A stretch of 23,068 nt of DNA from Phallusia fumigata (taxonomy: Eukaryota; Chordata; Ascidiacea; Phlebobranchia; Ascidiidae). Under the pieces are notes generated by a model. It was given only the letters and a program-made list of their open reading frames with translations. It made no database searches and had not been told where the DNA came from. Below are positions 1 to 11,600 of the stretch, in pieces (positions within the stretch are counted from its first letter, which is position 1; each line of letters begins with the position of its first letter). The position numbers and the translations under genes were made by a program. The stretch covers positions 1-23,068 of the forward strand of contig QXVZ01033202.1 in NCBI GenBank assembly GCA_008931825.1. Reading direction: 5' to 3'.

Positions 1-1572
1 TGGGAAACTTGCTAACAAGGTTTAAGGTATGTATATTTTTAGGTGCATTAGGAGTTAATTAATATACTTTCAGACCTAAAACAAGAATTTTTTTTGGCCT
101 GTCACTGAGACAAAAGGGGAATATTATTGCAAACTTATTTAGTATGATGTTCTTTCGTGCATAGACTCTTATTTGTGTGTACATTATCCTAAAGCTTTTA
201 CCACACATTTATTGCATTGTCCTTTTTTGCATTGTGGTGCACTACCTGCACTGTTACCCACCCAAAATTAAATCTTTTTGCAACAGTTTTTATCTCAAAC
301 AAAGAGAAAAATGGTTATTTTGTTGGTTTAGCAGAAAATATGTTTTGCTGAAAGAAACAAATTACTGCAGCTTCAATCTCCTAATTCGCTATTTTTGTTC
401 ATTACACATCCTGGATTTAAAAACGCATTTCTGTAGACAGTTGATGGGTGTTTGTGAAAGTTGCATATATGTGTGATTTGCAAAATTTATTTTTCTAGAT
501 GGATACTACAAACTTTGGTCCGGAAATGAAAGGTTTTTCAATTGGCAATGTTCCAGAGTTGGCTGCAGTGCACAGCAAACATGCCAGGCCTGAGTCTAAC
601 CCAGTATCAGATACGATGTCTGATAAACCAAATGGTATCACTTCATCAGTTCGGACTATGGAGGCCTTCCATTACACATGTTATCTACCGCTAAGAGGCC
701 ATCTCTTTGAGCTGGATGGTTTGAAACCATTCCCGATTGACCATGGACCGCTGCCAATTAACGAAACTTGGCATGACATGGCACGCCGTGTTGTAAGTGA
801 CCGCATAAAATTAGCCACAGGTGGGGAACAATGTCATGATATCAGAAACAATCTTATGGCTGTGGTGCCTTGCCAAGTGCAGCATTTAAAGGAAAAGTTG
901 TGTTTAATGAAGGAACACTTTAGTAGTTTGAAAAAGTTGTTAAAAAACAATGCAGCTAAATTGACATGTGACTCAGAGCAAGCTGAACGGCTAGTGGCTG
1001 CAATTAATGACATAGACATCCTAAACAATGACTGTGACGGTGTTGGGGGCAATACTGTTCCCAATGGACATGCACAAATTGTTCCTGAAGGAACTCTACC
1101 CAATGCTGCACCTCAAGACCAACCAAACTGTGTGGCTGAGAATAATACTGAAGAACAAGAGTCGATTAACAACGTTAATGAATTATCAAAGTGGTTAGCT
1201 GAAAGGCAATTGCTTCACTATGTTTCAAGCAGTGCTGTAATAGATGTTGAGTCTGACACTAGTACGCACATCGATTGTGGTGTGAAAACTGTATGGGATG
1301 TTGTTTGCATGTTACCGATTTTTACTGATGACATAATTAAATGCAAGCAACAGCTGGATGAAGAAATTGAAAAACGTGAGAAATATAAAATTGACGATGC
1401 ACGTCGAACTCATGATTATGTTCCATTTATCAGTTTGTTCCTCGCAATGTTGGAAGAGCGGGGCCTTATGACCCCAATTTTGGACCAAAATCTTCTTGTT
1501 CGGAAGAGACAATCTGCCGCACTACAGAAAAGGAAGCGACCTCCAGAGCGGAGAAGAAGGAGGAACAGATGA
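1..1572 (+). CDS. BAP1: BAP1/Calypso ubiquitin C-terminal hydrolase, 3' part (exons <1..26 and 499..1572)
   Basis: Nuclear UCH-family deubiquitinase that, with ASXL partners, removes ubiquitin from histone H2A (family knowledge). The 5' part, including the catalytic Cys, lies outside the window. Seen: the end of one exon (1-26, reading GNLLTRFK) matches human BAP1 GPTLSRMK. A 472-bp intron (GTATGT...TTCTAG) follows, and the last exon resumes in phase 0 with [12 protein letters not shown] (human FSPESKGYAIGN). The catalytic His is in MEAFHYTCY (codon 670-672) and the catalytic Asp in FELDGLK (715-717), 15 residues apart as in human BAP1. [15 protein letters not shown] and [12 protein letters not shown] close the UCH domain. 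A low-complexity linker (about 80-100 aa, far shorter than in vertebrates) leads to the C-terminal ULD ([20 protein letters not shown]) and a basic tail ([13 protein letters not shown]), the expected nuclear/nucleosome-binding extension. The ATG at 499 is an internal Met, not the start. Identification is firm; single-copy status is not testable here. Confidence 0.93.
27..498 (+). other. BAP1 intron (phase 0)
   Basis: The donor GTATGT follows AAG at 24-26, and the acceptor is a T-rich tract ending CTAG at 495-498. Residue-by-residue alignment with human BAP1 across the junction needs no gap, which fixes both splice sites. A 99-codon open frame inside it (177-476) has no recognisable content. 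Confidence 0.85.
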
Positions 1573-1615
1573 AATAAACATGTTCGCATAAAGTGTGTTG
1601 TTTTCGTGGTGTTAA
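1573..1615 (+). terminator. BAP1 poly(A) signal and GU-rich downstream element
   Basis: AATAAA occupies 1573-1578, directly after the TGA stop at 1570-1572. A GT-rich stretch (about 1592-1612) follows at the distance expected for cleavage about 15-25 nt downstream. This would give BAP1 a 3' UTR of only about 20 nt. A later AT-rich block near 1690-1705 could serve as a weaker second site. Confidence 0.6.
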
Positions 1616-1957
1616 AAAGTTGAAACAACTTGCTTTCAGGCTATAACCTGTCTTGACACCTGGTTTGTATGCTATTGCTGAAGTGCACACAAATACAAAA
1701 TATTAAAAAAAACGTGCAACTGTCGCCATTTTTGTTGTGTTTGCTTACAAACTTAACAATTTCTCGATTATTGGAATCTGGTATGATTGGAACGTCTTCA
1801 TATTTGTAATCAGAAAATAATGCAGTTTTGGCGAAGCTGTCGATTCCGAGAAGATGTAACCCATTTGACATTTAATTTCCTAATGGCTCTGTTACTCGGC
1901 CCTCTTGGTGGAGTGTTTTGCTTCATTATTCCTTCGTGATAAGCCATGATTTGCTGG

Positions 1958-2254
1958 CATTAAACCAGTATTTCCCAACCGGGGTGCTACGGCACACTGG
2001 GATGCCATTTTCAGGCCTCTGTGGTGACGCGACGAGTAAAGTACAATTGTTTTTCCATTGAGTTAAGTATTACCACGGTGAATAAGGCTTGCAAAATAGA
2101 CTGACTTGATCGATGGCTATACCTAATTATGAAAATGCAAAATTGTAGTTTACTTAACATTGTTGTATTTAAAAATGTCATGGACGCTGCGATTCATAAA
2201 TCTCAGCAAAAGTCTGCCGCAAAACAAAAAAGGTTGGGAACCACTGCATTAATC
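1958..2254. mobile_element. hAT-like non-autonomous element (MITE), about 281 bp
   Basis: Terminal inverted repeats of 15 bp: CAGTATTTCCCAACC at 1966-1980 and, read on the other strand, CAGTGGTTCCCAACC at 2246-2232 (two mismatches). CAGTGGTTCCCAACC-type ends are typical of hAT superfamily elements. Flanking 8-bp sequences CATTAAAC (1958-1965) and CATTAATC (2247-2254) form an imperfect target-site duplication of the hAT length. There is no transposase ORF inside. Confidence 0.6.
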
Positions 2255-3600
2255 GGTGTTTTGTTGATGAAACAATAGTTTGAATCTAGAAGAGGGTTTA
2301 AAGCCGCTGCAAAAGCGCATTTTTGTTGTTGTTTGCCTGCTTTGCAATAAAGAAACTTCTCATTTTCTTGCGTCTGACTGAAAACAAAAAAGAAAATTTC
2401 CCCCCTTTTTACCACCATTGCATTACGAAAGAAAATGTTTTAGGGCTTACAAGTATACCCCTGATCTGTGAGAGTCAAGACATACCTTATAGGATATACC
2501 CGTAGTTCTCAAACTGCAGGTCGCGGTGTCCATTTTATTATAGAGTTGTTACACCACAATTCAGCCAAGATTCGATGAATTTGTAAAATCAAGCAAGACC
2601 ACACACTTCATTAACGAAAAACTATATTTATACATTTTGTTTTGTACCATAAATAAAACTTATAGGTGTCGTTATTAAATTTTCATCGTTTTGTCAGTCG
2701 AAAGTCCAACCAACTTTTGCAAAGACGTCGCATCGAAAAATTGTAAAACACTGGGTATACCGACGGTACTGCAGTACCGATTTAAGTTAATTTCGCTTCA
2801 CACAGTCTGAGCGACACTACAGCACAAAATCATTGTTGGGACGAACTAACGTTTCGTAAAAATGTAAAGGACCCAATACTTCGCCTTTCCTTGGTCTTTT
2901 GACAGTTACTAACTTTTATATCCTCTTTACACGTGGAACTTAAATCTAACCTTCAATGCTCCCTTCCCCTAAAAAATTTGTCCAACCAAAGAATGTCTGA
3001 CATGGTAAATGTTGGTTTATTCCAAAAACTTCTTGGCTTATCCAAAGCTCTGCGTTGACTCTAGTTTGCAGATGTCATTACATAAAACTAAAACCAAATT
3101 AACCGGATCAAAACCATTGGATCTAGCCCAATCGTTAACCAACGGAAAGCGTGATTAACCGATTGGTCCATTAGTAGCAAAAGTGTTATCCACCATGTTG
3201 TCATCGCTAATTTGCCCTGGTAATCAAGGAAGTCTGAAAACCGCACTTCCTATTGCGGGATACCATTTAATTTATGCCCAAGACGACATGTAAAATAAAA
3301 GGTATGTTGCAACGAAACTTTTTATTGGTGGTTTCCTGCTAAATTCAAAGGAGGTACGACAAAAATAACAATTATAGTCCGCATATGGTTAGAATTGTTT
3401 TTTTTGCGTGTCCTACATTAAAAACCGATTTAATGGGTTTTAAAACTATTACTTGATTTTTAATTGCTTCACCAACGTTATCCTAAGTTCCTAACACAAA
3501 CGTTTGGACGAGTTCTGTAATAGATTTTTTTGGTCAACTTGGCAGACAACGGCAACGTGACACAGCAGACTTGATAAATTTCCCTGTGTTCCCGGTAAAA
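2255..3600. other. Intergenic stretch without a recognisable gene
   Basis: AT-rich non-coding DNA. I see no ORF with recognisable content and no RNA gene. The only regular item is a perfect 16-bp palindrome at 2764-2779 centred on a PstI site. A short hAT-end-like motif near 2503-2525 has no visible partner. Confidence 0.5.
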
Positions 3601-3689
3601 GGTGACACGAGGGTAAAGACCCCGCTCGTGATATGCTTTGACTGCAAAAAGCTGCAATCGTGAAGGGGATAATTTTAGGTGAGGTCATT

Positions 3690-3860
3690 TTCAGACCAAC
3701 TGAACAATGCTTGCGCCGGAGCCCGGGGCGTTTCGACGTCCTGCCGCGGCGGGAGGGAAAATCATCGTGACTGCCCAAAATACGGTTACATTTACACGTA
3801 TTTGATGTGCAAGATGTTTGCCGCAGGATCGCTTGAAATTGATATAAATAGACCCGGTGA
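3690..3860 (+). promoter_or_regulatory. GC/CpG-rich patch followed by TATA-like box (possible promoter)
   Basis: About 3700-3765 is much richer in G+C and CpG than its surroundings. TATAAATA lies at 3843-3850. A promoter here could drive a 5' non-coding exon of the giant gene or an unrecognised transcript, but I cannot trace a convincing exon from it. The overlapping open frames on both strands (3491-3974) show no recognisable protein. Confidence 0.22.
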
Positions 3861-4160
3861 AAATGTTGAATCAAATGCAGAACACGCACTGGGAGAGTTT
3901 CTCGATGAGCGTTTCTTTGCACCGCATTGCTGCAAGAAGTTTTTTTTGTAACCGGCAAAGCTAAGAAGTTTCAAGTTTTTTTCTGAGTTAGGTACGGTTG
4001 TTTTGTTTTACATAGATGATAAAATAATTTTTTTAATCTAATGTTAATTGCGTGAATAACACAGTTCAGTTCAACACAGGCCAAATGTGTCTCTTATGAT
4101 TGGCAATGGTGTGCAAAAGCGCCTGTAAGAGATTTGTATTGAAAGAATATAACTTCCCTC

Positions 4161-4215
4161 GGGGAGACATGTTCCCCCTAAAATCCCGGGGGGAGACATG
4201 TTCCCCTAAAAAAAT
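4161..4215. repeat. Short tandem repeat with near-palindromic core
   Basis: The core GGGAGACATGTTCCCC occurs at 4162 and again at 4191, a 29-bp period. Each core is itself an imperfect palindrome around ACATGT. Confidence 0.6.
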
Positions 4216-4323
4216 GTTTCGGGGAAGTAGGGGGTTTCTATTCATCTGTCCTCCCAAAAACTTTTGTGTCGATTGTTTTTTAAAAAGAGACAAAATCAAA
4301 AGTTTGTGGCAATAAAACAACTT

Positions 4324-4377
4324 CTTTTAAAAACTACATTTATAACAGCCTCTTTTTAAAACTACATTTATAACAGC
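4324..4377. repeat. 27-bp tandem duplication
   Basis: Two adjacent near-identical copies ending ACTACATTTATAACAGC (4324-4350 and 4351-4377). Probably a local slippage duplication. Confidence 0.75.
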
Positions 4378-4454
4378 TAAGAGATCGACGACGTTTTAAG
4401 GTTGTCTAAGTCGAAAAGTTACCCATTATTTGTAATTTTAAAAATCTGTATTGT

Positions 4455-4871
4455 GACGTTATAACTTTTTGCCAATTGATGTGACGTCATGTACACACAA
4501 ATTACTGACAGAAGTCCCCCCAAAATTTTAATGGATTTGCTCCCCTGCCAGGTCGATTTCCTTGTGAGTATTTACGTACAAGTAACTNTTAGCTTGCAGG
4601 TTTTGAGTCCATTCGGCGCACCAAGCAATCCAAATTTTTAGCAGACTGATTTTAATTGCTAAATATAACAAGTGACCTCATTATATTCTGGGACAAATTA
4701 TTTTGTTTGTTAACATTCAAAAAATTCATTAGGGTTCTACTGTGTGCTTGATCGTATGACATAATCATACTCAGAGCTGCAAATCCATTAAAATTATTGG
4801 GGGGGGACTTTTGACTTGTGTGAGTAATTTTTGTCTAGATGACGTCACATCGATTGGCCGCAGTTACAGAT
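4455..4871. repeat. Long imperfect inverted repeat with CRE-like palindromes
   Basis: The arm at about 4455-4541 matches the reverse complement of about 4779-4871. Shared landmarks are CCAAT(T/C)GATGTGACGTCAT, a run of C/G, and TTTTAATGGATTTGC. Each arm carries TGACGTCA. The spacer of about 235 bp contains an N at 4588, so the arrangement could be a MITE/foldback element or a mis-joined contig. No ORF inside. Confidence 0.6.
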
Positions 4872-5630
4872 ATTGGGCATTTATTACGCATCTATATCCC
4901 ACTCGCATTTACTACGGCTGCGTGGTCGCCGTTGTAAAAATACGGTTTGATTGAATTCAAATTGGAAGTCATCTTGCGAATTGGCCGTTGCATTCAAACA
5001 TTCTTACAATATCTCTTGCGGTAAAAATGTGTTAGAAATTCTGAAGTGTTAATAGCTAATACAAGTGGTCTTCGTCAAACCAAACCATGTAATTGAATCA
5101 GATGCATGAAAGTATACAAGCTCGCGCCAGGTGCAAACGAAAGAAACTACATACTAAAAGACTTCACTCGAATGATAAATGCCACTTCGACAAAGCAACA
5201 TATAACATAAGTCGTTGGATAGTATCACCAGCAAACTTTATGTCCTTTACCCACCAAAGCTTGAATCCAGCCTTGTCTTAGGCGCTGCTAGATTTGTGAA
5301 ATGAAAAGATAAATGTATAACAAATTCTTGTAGACAAGATAATTGTAGAAGTGTTTCTGTGACTTTTACTGGCATTGCACAACACACACAGGGCAAAGAA
5401 GGACACTTAACCACAAAAGCCTAGGTTGGATTATAATACTTATGTCACAGCAAGCGCGATCTAACTTATATGGCTAATGTAGTGTACCCAAGTTAAAAAA
5501 GTAACATTTTCTTGCTCTTTAAGGACGTCGACCTGGGTACGTTCACCAACAGATGAGGATAGTGTCTTTAGAAGCGCTAAAAACATTTTCCTAACTAATG
5601 CACCTTTAGTTGGCCAAAAAACTCTGAGTT
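4872..5630. other. Upstream region of the giant gene, no recognisable gene
   Basis: AT-rich sequence. A 62-codon open frame at 5093-5281 shows no recognisable motif. I see no clear TATA box close to the coding start at 5664, which fits a spliced or trans-spliced 5' end. Confidence 0.45.
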
Positions 5631-5663
5631 TTGTTTTGTTTTCAGTTAAAAGCAAATAGGAAA
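5631..5663 (+). promoter_or_regulatory. Splice acceptor (cis or SL trans-splice) and 18-nt 5' leader of the giant gene
   Basis: A T-rich tract ends TTTTCAG with AG at 5644-5645, only 18 nt before the ATG at 5664. Ascidians add a spliced leader to many mRNAs at exactly this kind of site (established for Ciona). Alternatively it is the 3' end of an intron after an upstream non-coding exon. Confidence 0.5.
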
Positions 5664-8600
5664 ATGAAAAATCTCTTGTTTGCTTTAATGGTAGGGTTTT
5701 TTACCCTGGTCAAAACCCAAGATGAAAACGGCATGTTCATGGGGCCACCTAGCGAAAAAAAGCCGGGAGATAACGGACCAAGTAAAAGTCACAAAGGCCA
5801 AGAGTTTATGTGCACAGTAGCCAATGACAATGACCGCATGCCAAGTAGCGAATCAGATGAGAATAACGGGAAAATGAATTGGATGTTCGGTTTGGGTGGT
5901 GGAGAAATGGGTTCACCCTTTGAAAGTTGGAATTCGGTCAATAATAAGGGGGACACCGGAAACATGGGTGACAGCCAGTCACCGAAAATGTTTTCAATGT
6001 TGATGCAAATAATTAAATCAATACAGAACTCAGATTATTGGCCAGGGGACGATGGCAATGATGATGACGAGAATCAAGGGGGCATGATGGGATCCATGTC
6101 GATGGGGCAACCGTGGAACATGGGTGGGATGAACCCAATGGATTCTTGGAGGGATGACGATGATGATGATGATAGTCAAGAGGGCATGAAGGGTTCAATG
6201 TCAATGGGGCAAGCGTGGAACATGGGTGGGATGAACCCAATGGATTCTTGGAGGGATGACGATGATGATGATGATAGTCAAGAGGGCATGAAGGGTTCAA
6301 TGTCAATGGGGCAAGCGTGGAACATGGGTGGGATGAACCCAATGGATTCTTGGAGGGATGACGATGATGATGATGATAGTCAAGAGGGCATGAAGGGTTC
6401 AATGTCAATGGGGCAAGCGTGGAACATGGGTGGGATGAACCCAATGGATTCTTGGAGGGATGACGATGATGATGATGATAGTCAAGAGGGCATGAAGGGT
6501 TCAATGTCAATGGGGCAAGCGTGGAACATGGGTGGGATGAACCCAATGGATTCTTGGAGGGATGACGATGATGATGATGATAGTCAAGAGGGCATGAAGG
6601 GTTCAATGTCAATGGGGCAAGCGTGGAACATGGGTGGGATGAACCCAATGGATTCTTGGAGGGATGACGATGATGATGATGATAGTCAAGAGGGCATGAA
6701 GGGTTCAATGTCAATGGGGCAAGCGTGGAACATGGGTGGGATGAACCCAATGGATTCTTGGAGGGATGACGATGATGATGATGATAGTCAAGAGGGCATG
6801 AAGGGTTCAATGTCAATGGGGCAAGCGTGGAATATGGGTGGGGCTAACTCAATGGATTCTTGGAGGGATAGCGATGACAATAATGAGGATGATTATAGTC
6901 AAGGGGGCATGATGGGATCAATGTCTATGGGTCAACGATGGGGTGTCGGTGGTATGCAAAATGAAGGAATCGATTTACAGAAAATGATAATGAAGATCAT
7001 AAAAATGATGATGCCTCAAAAGAAAAATCCAATGATGGGAAATGGAAATATGAAAGGCGAAAAGAAGGATAAAATCAAAATGATGATGATAAAAATGAAT
7101 GAAATGATGAAAGACATGATGAAGGGAATGATGATGGGTAATAAATCATACACTGAAATGGGAAATGAAAGCATGACAAACTATTCGATGGCTGGTGGTG
7201 AAGGAGGTAACATGAAAATGATGATGATGACGAAAATGAGCAATATGATGAAAGATATGATGAAAGAAATGATGAACCAAAACAAATCAGACAATGGAAT
7301 GGAAAAAACACCCATGAAAGAGAACATAAAAACGATGATGATGAAAATGAGTAAAATGATGAAAGACATGATGATGGTAAATGAAAGCATGACAAGCACA
7401 TCAAGTAAAGGTGGAAAAGCAGATACCATGAGAATGATGATGATGAAAAGGAGTGAAATGATGAGAGGCATAATGATGGAGATGAATAGAAGTGATGAAA
7501 TGGATGATGGCGCGGAAGAAATGAATGAAAGAGAGAGGGATGGAGAAGATGACTTGAAAAAGGTTGTCATGATGTTGCAGAAATTGTTGGGTTCTTTCTC
7601 CCCGATGGGACAAATGAATCGTGGCCCACCAATGGGCGGATATGGCCCAATGAGTTGGGGTGGACCGATGTTAATGGGTGGATCTATGGGAAGGAAAGGG
7701 CCCATGGGTCCACAATGGAACATGGGTGGGTCAAGTTCCATGGGTCACGAAAGGGGTTCTGGGAGGATGTGTGATCAACAGAATGTTTTACAGAAAATGG
7801 TGATGAACATGATGAAAATGATGATGCCCCCAAAGAAAAATCCAATGATGGGTCATGGAAACATGAAAAGCGGTGTAATGAAAGGTGAAAGGAAGGATAA
7901 AATCAAAATGATGATGATGAAAATGAATGAAATGATGAAAGACATGATGAAAGGAATGATGATGGGTAATAAATCCTTCAATGGAATGGGAAATGAAAGC
8001 ATGACAAACCATTCGATGGCTGGTGGTGAAGGAGGCAACATGAAAATGATGATGATGATGATGAAAATGAGCAAAATGATGAAGGAAATGATGAAAAAAA
8101 ATGAATCAGATGATGGAATGGAAAATAAAACCATGAAGGAGAACATGAAAATGATGATGATGAAAATGAGTAAAATGATAAAAGACATGATGATGGTAAA
8201 TGAAAGCATGACGAGCCCATCAAGTAAAGGTGGAAAAGCAGATACCATGAGAATGATGATGATGAAAATGAGTGAAATGATGAAAGGGATAATGATGGAG
8301 ATGAATAACAATGATGAAATGGAAGTTGGGGAGCCAGAAATGAATGAAAGAGAGAGGGATGGAGAAAATGACTTGAAAAAGGTTGTCATGATGTTGCAGA
8401 AATTGCTGGGTTCTTTCTCCCCAATGGGACAAATGAATTGTGGCCCACCAATGGGCGGATACGGCCCAATGAGTTGGGGTGGACCGATGTCAATGGGTGG
8501 ATCTATGGGAAGGAAAGGGCCCATGGGTCCACAATGGAACATGGGTGGGTCAAGTTCCATGGGTCAACAATGGGGTTCTTGGAGAATGTGTGATAAACAG

Positions 8601-11600
8601 AATGATTTACAGAAAATGGTGATGAACATGATGAAAATGATGATGCCTCAAAAGAAAAATCCAATGATGGGTCATGGAAACATGAAAAGTGGTGTAATGA
8701 AAGGTGAAAAGAAGGATAAAATCAAAATGATGATGATGAAAATGAATGAAATGATGAAAGACATGATGAAAGGAGTGATGATGGGTAATAAATCATACAA
8801 TGGAATGGGAAATGAAAGCATGACAAACTATTCGATGGCTGGTGGTGAAGGAGGCAACATGAAAATGGTGATGATGATGAAAATGAGCAAAATGATAAAA
8901 GAAATGATGAAAGAAAATGAATCAGATGATGGAATGGAAAATAAAACCATGAAGGGGAACATGAAAATGATGATGATGAAAATGAGTAAAATGATGAAAG
9001 ACATGATGATGGTAAATGAAAGCATGACGAGCCCATCAAGTAAAGGTGGAAAAGCAGATACCATGAGAATGATGATGATGAAAATAAGTAAAATGATAAA
9101 AGATATAATGATGGAGATAAACAGAAGTGATGAAATGGATGATGGCGAGGAAGAAATGAATGAAAGAGAAGGAGGGGAAGAAAATGACTTGAAAAAGGTT
9201 GTCATGATGTTGCAGAAATTGCTGGGTTCTTTCTCCCCAATGGGACAAATGAATCGTGGCCCACCAATGGGTGGATATGGCCCAATGAGTTGGGGTGGAC
9301 CGATGTCTATGGGTCAATCTTGGATGGGACGAAAAGGACCTATGAGTCAACAGTGGAACATGGGTGGGTCAAGATCTATGGGCCAACAGTGGGGCTCTGG
9401 GGGTATGAATGATCAACAAAATGATTTACAAAAATTGATGATGAACATGATAAAAATGATGATGCCTCAAAAGAAAGAACCAATGACTGGACATGGAAAC
9501 ATGAAAAGCGGTACAATGAAGGGTGAAAAGAAGGATAAAATCAAAATGATGATGATGAAAATGAATGAAATGATGAAAGACATGATGAAAGGAATGATGA
9601 TGGGTAATAAATCCTACAATGGAATGGGAAATAAAAGCATAACAAACTATTCGATGGCTGGTGGTGAAGGAGGCAACATGAAAATGGTGATGATGACGAA
9701 AATGAGCAATATGATGAAAGATATGATGAAAGAAATGATGAACCAAAACAAATCAGATGATGGAATGGAAAATAAAACCATGAAGGAGAACATGAAAGCC
9801 ACGATGATGAAAATGAGTAAAATGATGAAAGACATGATTATGGTAAATGAAAGTATGACAAGCCCATCACGTGCAGATGGAAAAGCAGGTGTCATGAGAA
9901 TGATGATGATGAAAATGAGCAAAATGATGAAAGATATAATGATGGAGATGAATAGATATGATGAAATGGATGATGACAAGCCGAAAATGAATGAGAGTAA
10001 AGGAAAGGAAGATGTGGACTTGAAAAAGGTTGTCATGATGTTGCAGAAATTGCTGGGTTATTCCTCCATGATGGGACAAATGAATCGTGGCCCACCAATG
10101 GGTAGGGGTGGACCGATGTCAATGGGTGAATCTTGGATGGGAGGAAAAGGACCCATGGGTCAACAATGGAACATGGGTGGGTCAAGATCCATGGGCCAAC
10201 AATTGGGTTCTGATTGTACAGGAAATCATCAGAATGACTTACAGAAAATGATGATGAACATGATGAAAATGATAATGCCTCAAAAGAAAAATCCAATGAT
10301 GGGAAATGGAAACATGAAAAGCGACGCAATGAGAGCCGAAAAGGGGAATAAAATTAAAATGTTGATGAAGAAAATGAATGAAATGATGAATGACATCATG
10401 AAGGAAATGGGAATGGGTAATAAGTCTTACAATGGAATGGGAAATGAAAGCATGACAAACCATTCAATGGCTGGTGGTGAAGGAGGCAACATGAAAATAA
10501 TGATGATGATGAAAATGAACAATATGATGAAAGCTATGATGAAAGATAACAAATCTGACGATGAAATGGAAAAAAAAACTATGCAAGAGAACATGAAAAA
10601 AATGATGATGAAAATGAGTAAAATGATGAAAGATATGATGATGGCAAATGGTAGCATGACAGGCCCAAGTAAAAATGGAAAAGCAGGTATCATGAGGATG
10701 ATGATGATGAAAATGAGTAAAATGATAAAAGATATAATGATGGAGATGAATAGAAGTCATGAAATGGAAGATGAGGAGGAAGAAATGAATGAAAGAGAAG
10801 GAGGGGGAGAAAATGACTTGAAAAAGGTTGTCATGATGTTGCAGAAATTGCTGGGTTCTTTCTCCCCAATGGGACAAATGAATCGTGGCCCACCAATGGG
10901 CGGATATGGTCCAATGGATTGGAGTGGACCGATGTCTATGGGTGGATCTATGGGAAGCAAAGGGCCCATGGGTCCACAATGGAACATGGGTGGGTCAAGT
11001 TCCATGGGTCAACAGTGGGGCTCTGGGGGTATAAATGATCAACAAAATGACTTACAGAAAATGATGATGAATATGATGAAAATGATGATGCCCCCAAAGA
11101 AAAATCCAATGATGAGTCATGGAAACATGAAAAGTGGTGTAATGAAAGGTGAAAAGAAGGATAAAATCAAAAGGATGATGATGAAAATGAATGAAATGAT
11201 GAAAGACATGATGAAAGGAATGATGATGAGTAATAAATCTTACAATGGAATGGGAAATGAAAGCATGACAAACTATTCGATGTCTGGTGGTAAAGGAGAC
11301 AACATGAAAATGATGATGATGATGATGAAAATGAGCAATATGATGAAAGAAATGACGAAAGAAAATGAATCAGATGATGGAATGGAAAATAAAACCATGA
11401 AAGAGAACATGAAATCGATAATGATGAAAATGAGTAAAATGATGAAAGACATGATGATGGTAAATGAAAGTATGGAAAGCCCACCTAACAAAGGTGGAAA
11501 AGCAAATACCATGAGAATGATGATGATAAAAATGAGTAAAATGATGAAAGACATGATGATGGAGATGAATGGAAGTGATGAAATGGATGACGGCAAGAAA

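Noticed and set aside
177..476. 99-codon open frame in the BAP1 intron
   Set aside because: Lies between well-supported splice sites; composition is AT-rich chance coding.
2503..2532. Second hAT-like terminus (TAGTTCTCAAACTGC)
   Set aside because: No matching inverted end or target duplication found downstream.
3491..3958. 155-codon - strand open frame
   Set aside because: No recognisable motif, overlaps other open frames on both strands in a GC-rich patch; likely chance.
5093..5281. 62-codon open frame upstream of the giant gene
   Set aside because: No domain, no clear promoter or poly(A) context.
6183..6794. CRISPR-like regular array
   Set aside because: Units are contiguous with no unique spacers and encode protein in frame; the surroundings are clearly animal genomic DNA.
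6013..6816. 267-codon antisense open frame of His/Pro/Ser repeats
   Set aside because: It is the mirror of the 102-bp minisatellite; open only because the repeat period is a multiple of three.
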